Shown here: piece by piece, positions 41,181 through 50,570 of the stretch
Position numbering within the stretch: position 1 is the stretch's first letter
How the letters are laid out: each line of letters begins with the position of its first letter
Program-made: the position numbers and the translations under genes
Assembly: GCA_964525555.1 (NCBI GenBank)
Contig: CAZGHN010000003.1
Location: 124,001-188,000 of the forward strand
Source of the DNA: JAFGHJ01 sp964525555
GTDB taxonomy: Bacteria > Hydrothermota > UBA3072
DNA length: 64,000 nucleotides
Reading direction: 5' to 3'
The notes under the pieces: model-generated
Databases searched by the model: none
The model's input: only the letters and a program-made list of their open reading frames with translations
Told to the model about the DNA's origin: nothing

Positions 41181-42599
41181 ATGATAGACAAGAGATTTTC
41201 GAATGTACAGAAACTTCGACAAAGCCTTAAGCTTGAACAGAAGATGAGTCCTCTTCAGGTGCTTATGATAAGGATAACGCAGTGTCCGCGACTTGAACTC
41301 AGAAATATAATTTATCAAGAAATTGAGGCTAATCCTATGTTGAGTTTATCTGAAGAGGAAGATGGAATTGAGTCTTCGGAATTGGAATCTTCTGTTGATA
41401 CAAATAACGAGAACGAGAAAGAAGAAGATGTTCGTGATAATGAAATCAAGGATTTCTTTGAGGTAGATTTTCCAACATATTTTGTTCCTTCGGAAATAGA
41501 AGATACAGAAAGAAATCAAATACCTTATACTTGTTCTCTTTCCGAGCAATTGAAAAGGGACTTACGTATGGAATTATCTGATGAAGAGCTGATTGAGGTT
41601 GGAGAATATATGATTGATTCAATTACTGATGAGGGTTTTATGGATACGCCTCTTCCAACTATTGCAGAGTTTTTCGGTATTCCTGAAAATAAAGTGGAGA
41701 AGATACTTAAAATTATTCAGGAATGTGCTCCGACGGGATTTGCAGCAAGAGATAAAAGAGAATCTATAAAATTACATCTTGAAAAAAGTCCCAAGAAGTC
41801 AAAATTAGAACTAAAGATAATTAATGATTTTTGGGAAGAGTTTAAGAGAAAAGACATAGAGAGAATTTCTCAAGAGTTAAAACGTACCCCTGAGAAGATT
41901 AAAAAAGCTATAGAAAATATTCGGAAAATCAATCCTCGTCCTTCAGGGGTTAATTTTGGTAAGGTTGAATATGTCACTCCGTCTGTAATAGTGGAAAAAG
42001 AGGAAGGTGAGTTCAAAATTTCTATTAGCGAACCGGAACTTCCTTTCTTCCGATTGAATTCAAGGTATCTTGAAGTTTTGCAGGCTCCTGAAAATTTTGA
42101 TAAAAAGACAATAAAATTTGTTGAAAAGTGGATTGAGCGAGCTAAGTTTATTCTTCAGTCTTTAGAAATGCGGCGAAAGAATTTTAAAAAAGTTATGGAG
42201 TACATAATAGATGCTCAAAGAGATTTTATAGATAAAGGTGTAATGCACATGAATCCGCTTACCCTTAAGAAAATTGCGACAGCAACTAACTTATCCGAAT
42301 CGACTATTTCCAGATATATAAAAGATACTTACGTTCAGAGTTCTATGGGAGTTTTTCATATAAAACATCTATTAAGTGGAGGAGTTAAAGCCAGGGAACA
42401 GAATATTTCTACAAATACAATAAGAGAAAAAATTAAAAGGATGATCGAAGCAGAGGGAAAAAATAAATTGTCGGATATAACAATTAAGAAAGAATTAGAG
42501 AAGGACGGAATAAATATAACACGACGTACAGTCGCAAAATACAGAAATCAATTAGGAATCCCTCCGAAATCACAAAGAAAAAAAGAAAATTTGATTTGA
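41181..42599 (+). CDS. rpoN: RNA polymerase sigma-54 factor
   Basis: 472 residues. Region I is Gln/Leu-rich (KLRQSLKLEQKMSPLQVLMI), followed by an acidic region II, the core-binding domain and the C-terminal DNA-binding part with MNPLTLKKIATATNLSESTI and the RpoN box RRTVAKYRNQLGIPPKSQRK. It reads -24/-12 promoters and needs an activator such as the PilR-like protein at 56144-57472. It lies four bases after lptB, the conserved lptB-rpoN neighbourhood. Confidence 0.96.
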   Translation: MIDKRFSNVQKLRQSLKLEQKMSPLQVLMIRITQCPRLELRNIIYQEIEANPMLSLSEEEDGIESSELESSVDTNNENEKEEDVRDNEIKDFFEVDFPTYFVPSEIEDTERNQIPYTCSLSEQLKRDLRMELSDEELIEVGEYMIDSITDEGFMDTPLPTIAEFFGIPENKVEKILKIIQECAPTGFAARDKRESIKLHLEKSPKKSKLELKIINDFWEEFKRKDIERISQELKRTPEKIKKAIENIRKINPRPSGVNFGKVEYVTPSVIVEKEEGEFKISISEPELPFFRLNSRYLEVLQAPENFDKKTIKFVEKWIERAKFILQSLEMRRKNFKKVMEYIIDAQRDFIDKGVMHMNPLTLKKIATATNLSESTISRYIKDTYVQSSMGVFHIKHLLSGGVKAREQNISTNTIREKIKRMIEAEGKNKLSDITIKKELEKDGINITRRTVAKYRNQLGIPPKSQRKKENLI

Positions 42600-42653
42600 A
42601 TTTTAAAGAAGAAAAGGAAATTATAAACCTATATTCAAGTGAATTAGACATAT

Positions 42654-44663
42654 ATGGACAAAAAAACTCAATGTATTTTTGACACACTAGAAAAGAGTCG
42701 TTCTACCTATTTAAATGTAAAGATCCTTAAGAAGAAATGCGGTAAAAGTGTTAAGCCTTTACTGGAAAAACTTGAAGGTGAAGGAAAGGTTGTTTTTAAA
42801 GGAAAAAAAGTAGCTCTTGCGACGAAAGCGGGATATATAAAAGGAATTTTTGATGGAAAAAGAGAAGGATACGGATTTCTGATGGCCTCTTCTGATATGA
42901 AAGATCTTTTTGTTCCACCCAATGAGACTTTTACAGCTTTGAACGGAGATTTGGTTCTAGCAAAAATAACAAAAAAGTCTAGAGGTAGATTAAAAGCACG
43001 TGTCGAAGAAATAATAGAACGTTCGAGGAAATATTTTGTCGGGAAAGTCGTATTATTTGATGGCAAATTAATGTTTCAACCTCAAGATAAGAATATTCCG
43101 CATTATTTTGAACTCGAGGATGCTCATAAAGCTGAAGAAGGTGATTTTATACTTGCTGAATTTGTTAAATGGACAACACCTGTTTTGCCTCCTTTGGTAA
43201 AATTCTCAAAAAAAATAAGTGAAACAAATTTATATAATATTCTTATAAAACAAGAGTATAATTTAAGTCATGAATTCACGAAAAAAGCGATCCAAGAAGC
43301 TAGAACTTTCAATTTTGTTTCAACCAGAAATAGGGAAGATTTTACTTCCTTAAATACATTCACAATAGATCCGGCTGACGCAAAAGATCTTGATGATGCA
43401 ATTTCTATAAAAGAGGATTCAAAAGGTTTTCACCTTTGGGTTCATATTGCGGATGTATCTGAGGTTGTTCAGAAGAATTCAGCAATTGATTTAGAGGCAA
43501 AAAAGCGTGGATGTACTACGTATCTTCCAAATGAGACTTATTTTATGTTACCTAGGGAGATAACGAAAATTTTAAGCTTACAGGAGAGTAGAAAATCTTT
43601 TACAGTTACAGTTTATATAAATTTTGATAAAAATGGAAAACCTAAAAAAAAGAAGTTTTATAAGTCTGAAATTAAATCGGATAAAAAATTTTCATATGCA
43701 GAAGTTCAAGAAATTCTTGATGATAAAAAAAACTCCCCTTTTATTTTGGATCTCAAAATTGCGTCGGAACTGGCAAAAATTCTTTCGGAAAAAAGAAGAG
43801 CTGAAGGTTATCTTGATTTCTTTAGGGAAGAAGTAAAGGTTGAATTCGAGGATTCTCTTCCAGTTGCTATATATCCGGTCAGGGAACTTTGGTCTAACCG
43901 GATTATCGAACAGTTCATGTTAGCTGCAAATGAAGCTGTTGCTATAAAGCTGCGTGGTCAAAAAACTAATGGGATCTATAGAATTCATGAGGAACCTGAA
44001 AAAGCGGAGTTGGAGCAATTTAAGAAGCTTGTAGAAAATCTTGGTTTAAGATTAAAATCTATTAAAAGAGAAGATTTATCTATCTTTCTTGAAGAAATAA
44101 AAGACTCTCCGTATAGAAGAATTCTGAACTACGAATTGTTGAGATGTATGAAAAGAGCAAGATATATTGCTAGACCAGAACCTCATTATGGTCTTGGTTC
44201 ACAGCTTTATACTCATTTTACTTCTCCCATTAGAAGATATCCCGACCTTATTGTACATAGGCTTCTGTTTGGAGAAAAATATTCGCCAGATGAATTAAAA
44301 TCAATCGCTGATCATTCGACTGAGCAGGAATGGAAAGCGGATTCAGCTGAGAAAGATATAACTAAATTTTTCATAATGAGATATTTAGAAGAAAATACAG
44401 ATAAAGAATTTAAAGGAATGGTAACTAATATTGCTTCAGATGGAATATGGGTAGAACTTGATGATTTCCTTGTTGGTGGATTTATTCCCATTAGAATTTT
44501 ACCGGGGGATAATTATCGTATAAAAGAACGAGCCCTAGTTGGAAACTATTATAAATTTCATATAGGAGATCTTTTATTGTGTAGTATCTATACTGTTTCA
44601 CCGGGTACAGGTGAGCTGATACTTGAATATTCGGGAAAAATTGATAAGAGGAAGCGACTATAG
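42654..44663 (+). CDS. rnr: Ribonuclease R
   Basis: A 669-residue 3'-5' exoribonuclease. An N-terminal winged-helix (VNVKILKKKCG-type) is followed by cold-shock domains (GYIKGIFDGKREGYGFLM), the RNB catalytic domain with IDPADAKDLDDAISI (metal Asps) and HFTSPIRRYPDLIVHRLL, and a C-terminal S1 domain (FKGMVTNIASDGIWVEL). No clear SD; 54 bases after rpoN. Confidence 0.94.
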   Translation: MDKKTQCIFDTLEKSRSTYLNVKILKKKCGKSVKPLLEKLEGEGKVVFKGKKVALATKAGYIKGIFDGKREGYGFLMASSDMKDLFVPPNETFTALNGDLVLAKITKKSRGRLKARVEEIIERSRKYFVGKVVLFDGKLMFQPQDKNIPHYFELEDAHKAEEGDFILAEFVKWTTPVLPPLVKFSKKISETNLYNILIKQEYNLSHEFTKKAIQEARTFNFVSTRNREDFTSLNTFTIDPADAKDLDDAISIKEDSKGFHLWVHIADVSEVVQKNSAIDLEAKKRGCTTYLPNETYFMLPREITKILSLQESRKSFTVTVYINFDKNGKPKKKKFYKSEIKSDKKFSYAEVQEILDDKKNSPFILDLKIASELAKILSEKRRAEGYLDFFREEVKVEFEDSLPVAIYPVRELWSNRIIEQFMLAANEAVAIKLRGQKTNGIYRIHEEPEKAELEQFKKLVENLGLRLKSIKREDLSIFLEEIKDSPYRRILNYELLRCMKRARYIARPEPHYGLGSQLYTHFTSPIRRYPDLIVHRLLFGEKYSPDELKSIADHSTEQEWKADSAEKDITKFFIMRYLEENTDKEFKGMVTNIASDGIWVELDDFLVGGFIPIRILPGDNYRIKERALVGNYYKFHIGDLLLCSIYTVSPGTGELILEYSGKIDKRKRL

Positions 44664-44786
44664 TTTCGAGTTACGAGTTTTGTGTTTCGAGTTGATAAAA
44701 CAACAAAAAAATCGGTGTAAATCAGTGTGAATCCGTGGCTATTTGAAGGGTGAGGATTCTGAATTCTGGCTTCCGGCTTCTTACTT
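44661..44786. repeat. Word-like degenerate repeat block
   Basis: Contains TTTCGAGTTACGAGTTTTG, GTGTAAATCAGTGTGAATCC and GAATTCTGGCTTCCGGCTTC words between convergent rnr and nadD. Similar words occur at 19430, 19500 and 22930. Confidence 0.5.
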
Positions 44787-45344
44787 CTATCTTTTATACA
44801 GATCATGTTCTTCTATATATTTAAGAACTTTTGGATGTAAAAGATTCTCTACGCTTTTACCGATTTTTATTCTATCTCTGATATCTGTGGAAGAAATGTT
44901 TATTATTTTTGTGTCGAGCATTTTTAGTGCTTTCGGATATTTTTGCACTTTTTTACTTCTTTTGAAGACATATACTTTTACTATTTTTAAGATTTTTTCC
45001 CATTTATACCATTTTTTAAAATTGATAGCTTGATCTTCTCCTATAAGTAAACATAAACTTTTTTCTACCTTAAGCAGTTCTATTATAGTATGGTAGGTAT
45101 ACGATATTCCTTTTCTTTTGGATTCTAAGTCTAAAACTTCGAAGTATTTATCATTCGAGGTTGCCAATTTTAACATATTGTATCTATCTTTAAATGCGAT
45201 AGAACTTATATCGTTTTTGAAAGGGGATATCCAGGCTGGGACAAATAATATCTTTTCGAGTTTTAAAAGATTAAGGGCATCATTAGCAAGTATTAGATGC
45301 CCTTTATGAATTGGATTGAAATTTCCGCCAAAAACACCTTTCAC
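44787..45344 (-). CDS. nadD: Nicotinate-nucleotide adenylyltransferase
   Basis: A 185-residue NAD-synthesis enzyme. The nucleotidyl-transferase signature GGNFNPIHKGHLILA is at the N-terminus and ISSTDIRDRI near the C-terminus. Start overlaps the bamD stop by four bases. Confidence 0.93.
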   Translation of the reverse strand: MKGVFGGNFNPIHKGHLILANDALNLLKLEKILFVPAWISPFKNDISSIAFKDRYNMLKLATSNDKYFEVLDLESKRKGISYTYHTIIELLKVEKSLCLLIGEDQAINFKKWYKWEKILKIVKVYVFKRSKKVQKYPKALKMLDTKIINISSTDIRDRIKIGKSVENLLHPKVLKYIEEHDLYKR

Positions 45345-46057
45345 TTTATATTTTTTAACTTTTCTTGTGCTTTTTCTTTGAATTCTCCTTCTACTTTTTC
45401 GTAATAAGAAATTGCAAGAGAATCATTATTATTTGAAAAAGCTATGTCTCCGAGTAGAAAATTGGCTTTATCGCTCCATTTTCCACTATTTTCGGCTACT
45501 TTTGAAAGGTATACAATAGCAGACTCAGGAATACCCATTTTAATATAAGTTTCGCCAATCTCTAGCATTTTTTGATTTGCTTTCTCTTCTGTTCTTCTTT
45601 TACTTTCTTTGGCTTCCTCTAAGTATTTTGAGTAAGGGTACCTTTCAATGAATTCTTGATAAGTTTCCAATGCCTCTTTTGCGAAGGTTTGATCTCTTTG
45701 CGCTATGGGGGCCATTTTTTCCAGACATTGTGCTTTTCTTAAAAGCCCTAATTCGCTAAATTCTGAATTAGGGAAGTTGTTGAGTAAAAATTGAAATTCA
45801 TTTAAGGCATCCATAAAGTTGTTTATTTGATAATATGATTCGGCATAATAGTACTGAGCGTCGTCGATCCAATGGCTCCCGGGATATCTATTGAAAAAGT
45901 ATCTGAGATAATTGATTGTTTTTTTATAATTTCCTTTGTTAAAGTATTCGACTATCAGATTGAATTCTTCATCAGATGATGTCATAGCTGGTTTGGTATT
46001 TCTAGAGCAAGAAAAGAATAATACAAAAATTATTACAAGGAATATTTTATTTTTCAA
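45341..46057 (-). CDS. bamD: BamD-like outer-membrane assembly lipoprotein
   Basis: A 238-residue lipoprotein (lipobox LFFSC) with tandem TPR-like repeats: FNLIVEYFNKGNYKKTINYL, DDAQYYYAESYYQINNFMDA and ETYQEFIERYPYSKYLEEAK. BamD (YfiO) works with BamA to insert outer-membrane barrels. It overlaps the upstream TPR gene by four bases. Confidence 0.85.
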   Translation of the reverse strand: MKNKIFLVIIFVLFFSCSRNTKPAMTSSDEEFNLIVEYFNKGNYKKTINYLRYFFNRYPGSHWIDDAQYYYAESYYQINNFMDALNEFQFLLNNFPNSEFSELGLLRKAQCLEKMAPIAQRDQTFAKEALETYQEFIERYPYSKYLEEAKESKRRTEEKANQKMLEIGETYIKMGIPESAIVYLSKVAENSGKWSDKANFLLGDIAFSNNNDSLAISYYEKVEGEFKEKAQEKLKNIK

Positions 46058-46938
46058 GGGTTATCCTCCATGTTCTTGATAATTTGTAGAGCTTCCTCTG
46101 CTTCTCTTCTGATCTTAGGTTTTGCAAATTTATTGAGCTCTAAGACTTTTTTGTAGTATAGTGCTGCATCGGCATATTCTTCTTGGCTTAGTTTAATATC
46201 TCCTAATAAGAAATATGCATCGTCTATTAATACTTTAGGCATGCCAAGAGTGATCAACTCTTTAAGGTATAATTCTGCTGAATTGTAATTACCTTCTTTT
46301 AGTCTTTTTTCAGCAAGTCTAAAAGAAGTTTTTCCTAACCAGTATCTTAATCTCCAACTTGACAATTCTTTAGTTGCTTCTTTTAATACATCATATGCCG
46401 AAACTAAGTCATCTGTGTTTATGTAACATTGCGCCAATTTTAATCTTAAATTACTATCGAAAGATTTATATTTCATTCCTTTTATGTAGTATTCAATGCT
46501 TTGTTCGTAATCTCTTGAATCGAAAAACCAATTTCCCATTAATATATTTTTCTCTCTCATATCAAAGTCAGGTTCAAACTCCAGGATTTTTAAATAAATC
46601 GTAACCGCTGTAAAATCTTTACCTTTTTCCGATGCTTCATTACCTGCTTTAAGGAGTTTTTTTAATGCCTTGTTTTTCCATCTTGGGTCTATTTCTATAA
46701 GTCTATCAAAAGATTTCAATGCTCTTCTAGGGTCGTTTAAGTTTAAGTAAATTTCACCTTGGAGGTATATTTCTCTTGGTATCTCTGAATTTTCAAGGAG
46801 AATTAGCGCCCTGGTAGGTCGAAGAGAATGGTAGTATTCATATGCTTTACTATAGTTGCTTTCTCTTCTGCAGCCAATTATAAGAAGTAATAGTAATAAA
46901 AAAAATGAGAGTATTTTATATTTTCTTAACAATTTCAA
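46054..46938 (-). CDS. TPR-repeat lipoprotein
   Basis: A 294-residue protein with a signal peptide and lipobox LIIGC. Repeats such as YLNLNDPRRALKSFDRLIEI and LLGDIKLSQEEYADAALYYK show a TPR superhelix. Probably periplasmic and an assembly partner for BamD, with which it is coupled, but its exact role is unknown. Confidence 0.75.
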   Translation of the reverse strand: MKLLRKYKILSFFLLLLLLIIGCRRESNYSKAYEYYHSLRPTRALILLENSEIPREIYLQGEIYLNLNDPRRALKSFDRLIEIDPRWKNKALKKLLKAGNEASEKGKDFTAVTIYLKILEFEPDFDMREKNILMGNWFFDSRDYEQSIEYYIKGMKYKSFDSNLRLKLAQCYINTDDLVSAYDVLKEATKELSSWRLRYWLGKTSFRLAEKRLKEGNYNSAELYLKELITLGMPKVLIDDAYFLLGDIKLSQEEYADAALYYKKVLELNKFAKPKIRREAEEALQIIKNMEDNP

Positions 46939-47758
46939 CTACTAATTTAGATAGTTTTGGAGCGGCTTTATTGGCTGCATCCAATACTATTTCGTGGCTA
47001 ACTTTTTCCATGGCATCAGGTAAACATAAATCAGTGATTATCGAGAGCCCAATAACTTTTATTCCCATCCACTTTGCAATTATTACCTCAGGTACTGTTG
47101 ACATACCTACAGCATCTGCGCCTAAAATTTTAATCATTCTATATTCTGCGGCAGTTTCAAAGGTGGGTCCTTGAAGCCCAAAGTAAACCCCTTTTCTTAG
47201 TTTTAATCCTGTTACAAGTGCAATATCTTCTGTTTTCTCTATTAAATCTTTGTCGTAAGTATTATACATATCCACAAATCTGGGGCCGAGGCGTTCATCA
47301 TTTGGTCCCCTAAGAGGATGTTCCGGGAAAAAATTGATGTGGTCTGTTACGATCATTATATCTCCTCTTGAAAAGAGAGGATTAACGCCTCCCGCTGCGT
47401 TAGTGACTATAAGTGTTTTTATTCCTAAAAAACATAATAATTTTATCCCAAAAGTGACTTTATCCATTTCATAACCTTCATAATAGTGAAACCTACCATT
47501 CATAACACAAACTTTTTTCTCTTTTATCTTTCCGCAAATTAAATTTCCTGAATGTCCTTTTACTGTAGATACAGGAAAATTTGGAATATCTTTGTATAAT
47601 ATTTTTATAGGATTTTTTATTTCTCCTGAGACATCCCCCAGGCCGGAACCTAAAATAATACCGACATCAAATCTATCAAATTTTGATTTATTAATAATGT
47701 ATTTTTTGCTTTCAGATAAGACGTGAACGAATTCGTCTTTTGTATTTTTTTCTTTCAT
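46916..47758 (-). CDS. punA: Purine nucleoside phosphorylase
   Basis: A 280-residue trimeric-type PNP. The motifs GIILGSGLGDVSGEI, FPVSTVKGHSGNLICGKIKE (phosphate site), MNGRFHYYEGY, TNAAGGVNPLFSRGDIM and GPTFETAAEYRM with DAVGMSTVPEV are all present. It splits purine nucleosides for salvage, consistent with the purine permease at 14358. Confidence 0.92.
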   Translation of the reverse strand: MKEKNTKDEFVHVLSESKKYIINKSKFDRFDVGIILGSGLGDVSGEIKNPIKILYKDIPNFPVSTVKGHSGNLICGKIKEKKVCVMNGRFHYYEGYEMDKVTFGIKLLCFLGIKTLIVTNAAGGVNPLFSRGDIMIVTDHINFFPEHPLRGPNDERLGPRFVDMYNTYDKDLIEKTEDIALVTGLKLRKGVYFGLQGPTFETAAEYRMIKILGADAVGMSTVPEVIIAKWMGIKVIGLSIITDLCLPDAMEKVSHEIVLDAANKAAPKLSKLVVEIVKKI

Positions 47759-47778
47759 TGAAATTTCTTGATGTTTAT

Positions 47779-48327
47779 CTAATCTTTAAACAATTCCCGA
47801 ACTTTCTTTTTTGTTTTTTCAAATTCTTCTGATTTTTGTGTATCTTCAGAAGGATACTTTTTCTCTCTTTCTCGTACGGTAATAATTTCTACTTCTTCTA
47901 ACATTTTTAATTGAGAGGAAAGGAAGCTACGGAGTTGTATTACAAATCCATCTTTTTGATTTCTTAAAGCGCTTATCTGATTTTGGAGGTCTTTTACTTT
48001 AGCGGCGGCGTTCTCAATGATTTCGCTGGCCTGTAACTTTGCTTTTTGTAATATCATTTCAGCTTCTTTTCTAGCGTTTCTTCTGATTCCATCTGTAGTT
48101 TTTTGAGTAGAGGTAAGAGTGTCCTGTAATGTTTTTTCCATTCTCTTATAATCTTCAATTTTAGAATCTAATTCTTTTAGCTGTTCACTCATTCTTTTGT
48201 TGTCTCGAATAATATTTTCTATCTCTTTAGCTAACATCTCGAGGAATATATCTACTTCGTTTTTATCATAACCTTTGAATGTTTTTCGAAATTCTTGTTT
48301 TCTTATATCTAAAGGGGTTATTTTCAT
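47779..48327 (-). CDS. divIVA: DivIVA-domain protein
   Basis: A 182-residue protein. The N-terminal DivIVA/GpsB lipid-binding signature KITPLDIRKQEFRKTFKGYD followed by KNEVDIFLEMLAKEIE leads into a long coiled coil. It marks poles or septa and recruits partners. The SD (AAAGGAGG) lies right behind the 3' end of tmRNA, so the gene is likely co-transcribed with ssrA. Confidence 0.88.
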   Translation of the reverse strand: MKITPLDIRKQEFRKTFKGYDKNEVDIFLEMLAKEIENIIRDNKRMSEQLKELDSKIEDYKRMEKTLQDTLTSTQKTTDGIRRNARKEAEMILQKAKLQASEIIENAAAKVKDLQNQISALRNQKDGFVIQLRSFLSSQLKMLEEVEIITVREREKKYPSEDTQKSEEFEKTKKKVRELFKD

Positions 48328-48344
48328 AATTCCTCCTTTTTTTT

Positions 48345-48698
48345 TGGTGGAGGCGGCGGGAATCGAACCCGCGTCCGAAATACCTGTTTATAAGCCTCTA
48401 CATACTTAGTGATTGTTTTTCTTTTGCTATTCTTTACCCAATCACAGGAATTAGAATAGCCTAGCCAGATTTATTTTCGGTTATAAAATACTGGCAATCT
48501 TATAACCTATCTCCTTTCTATGACGCCCACATCCGGAGTAAGGAGAAAACATCCGGAAAGGACGAGCAGCTTAATTAAGCTGCCATGGCGTAAGTATAGT
48601 TGCCATTTAAAATCAAATTGCCACAGTTTTACGAGTTATGACAGCTCGGTATGCAACTCATAATCCAGTTGTATTACGTCGAGCGCCAATTCGCCCCC
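48345..48698 (-). ncRNA. ssrA: tmRNA
   Basis: 354 bases that rescue stalled ribosomes. The 5' GGGGGCG pairs with 3' CGCCTCC and the 3' end reads ACCA (CCA encoded). The T-arm GCGGG-TTCGATT-CCCGC is present. The tag frame (48622-48575) predicts GNLILNGNYTYAMAA and then TAA. Tags ending YAMAA occur in Chlorobi, and Gly-first tags in Bacteroidetes. The tag end overlaps a GCAGCTTAATTAAGCTGC hairpin. Promoter at 48707-48734. Confidence 0.95.
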
Positions 48699-48706
48699 AT
48701 ATATAT

Positions 48707-48734
48707 ATTTTAATTACATAACAGCATAAGTCAA
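48707..48734 (-). promoter_or_regulatory. Promoter of ssrA-divIVA
   Basis: TTGACT (48729-48734), a 16-bp spacer and TAAAAT (48707-48712) on the minus strand, placing the start within a few bases of the mature tmRNA 5' end. Confidence 0.6.
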
Positions 48735-48837
48735 GCCCCGGCAATATTAATGTAGCGATAACTAATATTTTTTTTAAAATTTTTGTTAATCTGTGAATTT
48801 GATAATTTTATCAAAATTTCTATAATTATTTACAGTC

Positions 48838-48866
48838 TTGACTTTTGAGCTGTAAGTACTTATATT
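48838..48866 (+). promoter_or_regulatory. Promoter of the pil operon, predicting a leaderless mRNA
   Basis: TTGACT (48838-48843), a 17-bp spacer and TATATT (48861-48866). The GTG start of the first pilB begins six bases later, at the expected +1. Confidence 0.6.
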
Positions 48867-48872
48867 AATAGT

Positions 48873-50567
48873 GTGAGAGTAGGAAGGATTTTATTATTAG
48901 CTGGTGCCATAAATGAAGATCAATTAAAAGAGGCACTAATAAGACAGAGAGAAAAAGGTGGACGTTTAGGTGCAAACCTAATAGAATTAGGTCATATAAA
49001 TGAGGAACAATTAATTAAAGCTCTTGAAAAAAACTTGAATGTAAAAGGTGTTGTCCTTAAGGATTATCCTTTAAGCGAAGAAGTCTTAAATTTAATTTCT
49101 CCCGATACGGCTAGAGCTTATGACTGTGTTCCAATTGAAAAGAAGGGTAAAACCTTATATTTAGCTATGGTAAACCCAAGTGATGTTCAAGCCCAGGAAG
49201 ATATACGGTTCAGAACAGGTTTTGATATTATACCATTAGTTGCTTCTGAATTATCTGTCAAGAAAATCTTAAAAGATCATTATGAAACTAAAGCTCTTGA
49301 GGACGAGGTTGCCGAGGAGATGAGTATTGCGGAAGATGCAATTGAATTGGTTGGAAAAGAAGAAGAGGAGGAGGGGGTATCTGCTCTTGCAGCACAGATT
49401 GATTCAGGTCCGGTTGTTCAATATGTTAATTTTCTTTTGAAGAAAGTCGTTATTGAGGGAGCCAGCGACCTTCACCTTGAGCCTTTTGAAAAAGATGTAA
49501 GAGTAAGAATGAGAGTTGATGGTGTTCTGCACAAATTTCAACCTCCACCATGGCGTCTACATAAGGCTGTAGTATCACGTTTAAAGGTTATGTCAAATCT
49601 TAAAATACAAGAGAAGAGAAAACCTCAGGACGGAAGGTTTCAAGCGCAGATAATGGGAAGAAAGATTGATTTCAGAATAGCTACCGTGCCTACTGTTTTT
49701 GGTGAGAAAATCGGGATAAGAGTTCTTGATGCTGAAAGTGTTGAGTTTGACTTGAAAAAATTGGGATTCGAAGAAAAGGCACTTCAGGATACTCATGCCG
49801 CAATAAAGAAACCTCACGGAATTATATTGATTACTGGGCCTACAGGTTCAGGTAAAACAACTACGTTATACTCAATATTAAAAGCAATTAATAATATCGA
49901 CATAAATGTATCTACAGCTGAAGATCCTGTAGAATACACTTTATTTGGAGTTAATCAGCTACAAGTTAGGGAGGAAATCGGGCTTACTTTTGTAGAAGCT
50001 TTAAAGGCTTTTTTACGACAGGATCCCGATGTAATAATGGTAGGAGAAATTAGAGATAAGCCTACAACAGATATTGCGATTCGTTCTTCTCTTACAGGTC
50101 ACCTTGTGCTTTCTACGGTTCATACGAATTCAGCTGCAGCAACAATTACTCGTCTTCATAACATGGGTGTTGCACCATTTCTTTTAGCTTCAACTTTAGA
50201 GCTTATTGTTTCTCAAAGGTTGGTAAGGACAATTTGCCCCAAATGCAAAGTCGCTTCTGAGGTTACAAGTGAAGATCTGCTTAAAAAAGGTTTTGATCCT
50301 GCGGTGTTTGACGGAAATAAAGTTTTTAACGGCAAAGGTTGTGATAATTGTAAGGGCACTGGGTATAAAGGAAGACTGGGATTATTTGAGGTTTTAGCTG
50401 TTAGTTCTGATATTAGGAAAATGATTATTGACGGAGAAACTTCTGATGATATAGAATTACGGGCTGTAAAAGGAGGAATGAGTTCTCTGCGAGATGAAGG
50501 AATTAAGAAGATACTTGGCGGTTTAACGACACTTGATGAAGTGGCTCGAGAAACGCAGGTGAGATAA
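48873..50567 (+). CDS. pilB: Type IV pilus/type II secretion ATPase PilB, copy 1
   Basis: A 564-residue hexameric motor ATPase. The N-terminal MshEN-type domain (GRILLLAGAINEDQLKEALI) may bind c-di-GMP. The ATPase core has GPTGSGKTTTLYSI (Walker A), Asp box DVIMVGEIRDKPTTDIAIRS (Walker B) and HLVLSTVHTNSAAATITR (His box). The C-terminal Cys pairs CPKC and CDNC look like a zinc site. GTG start with no SD, expected at the transcript 5' end. Confidence 0.9.
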   Translation: MRVGRILLLAGAINEDQLKEALIRQREKGGRLGANLIELGHINEEQLIKALEKNLNVKGVVLKDYPLSEEVLNLISPDTARAYDCVPIEKKGKTLYLAMVNPSDVQAQEDIRFRTGFDIIPLVASELSVKKILKDHYETKALEDEVAEEMSIAEDAIELVGKEEEEEGVSALAAQIDSGPVVQYVNFLLKKVVIEGASDLHLEPFEKDVRVRMRVDGVLHKFQPPPWRLHKAVVSRLKVMSNLKIQEKRKPQDGRFQAQIMGRKIDFRIATVPTVFGEKIGIRVLDAESVEFDLKKLGFEEKALQDTHAAIKKPHGIILITGPTGSGKTTTLYSILKAINNIDINVSTAEDPVEYTLFGVNQLQVREEIGLTFVEALKAFLRQDPDVIMVGEIRDKPTTDIAIRSSLTGHLVLSTVHTNSAAATITRLHNMGVAPFLLASTLELIVSQRLVRTICPKCKVASEVTSEDLLKKGFDPAVFDGNKVFNGKGCDNCKGTGYKGRLGLFEVLAVSSDIRKMIIDGETSDDIELRAVKGGMSSLRDEGIKKILGGLTTLDEVARETQVR

Positions 50568-50570
50568 GCA

